Shown here: piece after piece, positions 63,101 to 64,000 of the stretch | How positions within the stretch are numbered: the first letter of the stretch is position 1 | Layout of the letters: each line of letters opens with the position of its first letter | Program-made: the position numbers and the translations under genes | Assembly: GCA_023079485.1 (NCBI GenBank) | Contig: CM041084.1 | Span: forward strand, 68,481,709-68,545,708 | Length of the DNA stretch: 64,000 nucleotides | Direction of reading: 5' to 3' | Source of the DNA: Archilochus colubris | Taxonomy: Eukaryota; Chordata; Aves; Apodiformes; Trochilidae | The notes under the pieces: generated by a model | Seen by the model: only the letters and a program-made list of their open reading frames with translations | The model's database searches: none | Told to the model about the DNA's origin: nothing

Positions 63101-64000
63101 CATTGGACACAAAAGAATACTCTTTGGGACACTTTGAAACCTGTGCTGTGTGCAAGAGAGGAGCTAAACGATTCCCAAGATTTTCTGTGAGACATGCACA
63201 AGCACACACATTGTGCACCGAGGGCGAGCAGGCTCCACCAGACACGCAGACACAGAATACGCTCCCTGGGATGTGCCAGGGTGAAGAAGAGTTTTCTAAG
63301 TCACTTCATTTTTACTGGAAACTCTGCACCAGTCCTCCCACTTATAGCGCACTGTGCACTCCTCGTAACCAGCATTGTCTGAACTTGTGGTATTTTAATA
63401 AATGTTCCTGCCAAGCCAGAGATGCTCTAAGACACATCACCTTTGTCCAGAGGAGGATCCCAGCTGAAACGAAGTCCAGAGAGTGTGACCTCTGCTACAA
63501 ACCAACATTTAGGTATGTTAAATGAGTTCCTATTAAAAATAACTGCTCTCCATACTTCCTGGAGTAGAAGGGGGCACAGGCTGTTTAGAGAGAGCACATG
63601 AGGGTGACAGATTGCAACAAAAAATTCTTTCACTGTACGCAGAGGAAAATGAGGCGGTACAAATGAATGCCTCTTTTTTATTTCACAGGGACAGGTTGGC
63701 AAAAGCAGATTATTGGGTTTGGGCTGCATGGAAAAGAAGAGTTTTATTTTTTTTCTGGAATCCCGATTCATCTTCATTATTCAGTCACTCAAACTTCTTG
63801 GAAACGGAGTGCCACTGAGTTATTATGGTAGTCACAGATGAATTCAGCAGAAAAATATACATATAATAACGAAAGAAAGTAAAACTGCTCTCCTTGTGCA
63901 GCCCTACAGAGAGACAGCCAGACAAAAGCATGAAAAAATTGACTGTCTGGCCAAGAATGAAATTGCTGGCAAGTCTGGTTTCAACCCTGCTATTAGCTTT
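60113..64000. other. Non-coding DNA, no recognised gene
   Basis: Holds open frames at 62753-63190 (145 codons, GTG start) and 63103-63525 (140 codons, TTG start, cysteine-rich) without recognisable domains, overlapping in different frames. No repeat family is recognised. Confidence 0.55.

Noticed and set aside
63103..63525. 140-codon cysteine-rich frame that could suggest a zinc-binding protein
   Set aside because: Non-ATG start, irregular cysteine spacing, and an overlapping frame of similar length. No family recognised.
1..64000. CRISPR arrays, bacterial operons, phage or plasmid genes
   Set aside because: No regularly spaced direct repeats, no tightly packed coding frames and no ribosome-binding context. 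The sequence is plainly vertebrate nuclear DNA.

Overview
The window looks like non-coding nuclear DNA from a bird. The evidence is the repeat content. At least eight fragments of CR1, the dominant avian LINE, are present. Most end in the diagnostic short 3' repeat (ATTCTATG or ATTCTGTG on the sense strand). There are also two short solo retroviral LTRs, a few very old MIR-like SINEs, and no Alu, L1 or other mammalian repeats. Overall repeat density is low. A turtle or crocodilian is a less likely alternative.

I find no host protein-coding gene, rRNA or tRNA that I can support. Six of the longest open frames (127-154 codons, at 1589-2053, 42386-42829, 62753-63190, 63103-63525, 23688-24098 and 43595-43978) all begin at GTG or TTG, not ATG. 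None shows a recognisable domain. The only translated sequence I can place in a family is decayed CR1 ORF2. The window is best read as an intergenic desert or a large intron, but the sequence alone does not say which.

Layout: a CR1 3' end (1-373); a solo LTR with an exact 5-bp target duplication (3802-4124); a long decayed CR1 ORF2 copy (13095-15690) split by a second copy of the same LTR (13705-14029); CR1 fragments at 20749, 21173 and 24296; a purine-rich block (23061-23690); an unclassified dispersed repeat pair (34479-34640 and 39082-39245); a CR1 end (37476-37829) beside a compact CpG-rich block (38064-38446); a pentanucleotide microsatellite (40271-40315) and a small CR1 end (40560-40636); an 83-bp near-perfect palindromic MITE-like element (44407-44489); MIR-like SINE remnants (11780, 45786 and 49822); a 95-nt polypyrimidine tract (55008-55102); a very old CR1-like RT remnant (56140-56260); and a 613-bp CR1 copy (59471-60083).

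The features do not form a functional system. The most interesting items are the nested LTR-in-CR1 arrangement, which gives a relative order of insertion; the palindromic hairpin element; the unclassified repeat pair; and the isolated CpG-rich block, the only good candidate for an unannotated promoter. I did not find a convincing new biological system. All repeat assignments were made by eye from remembered family features, without database searches.
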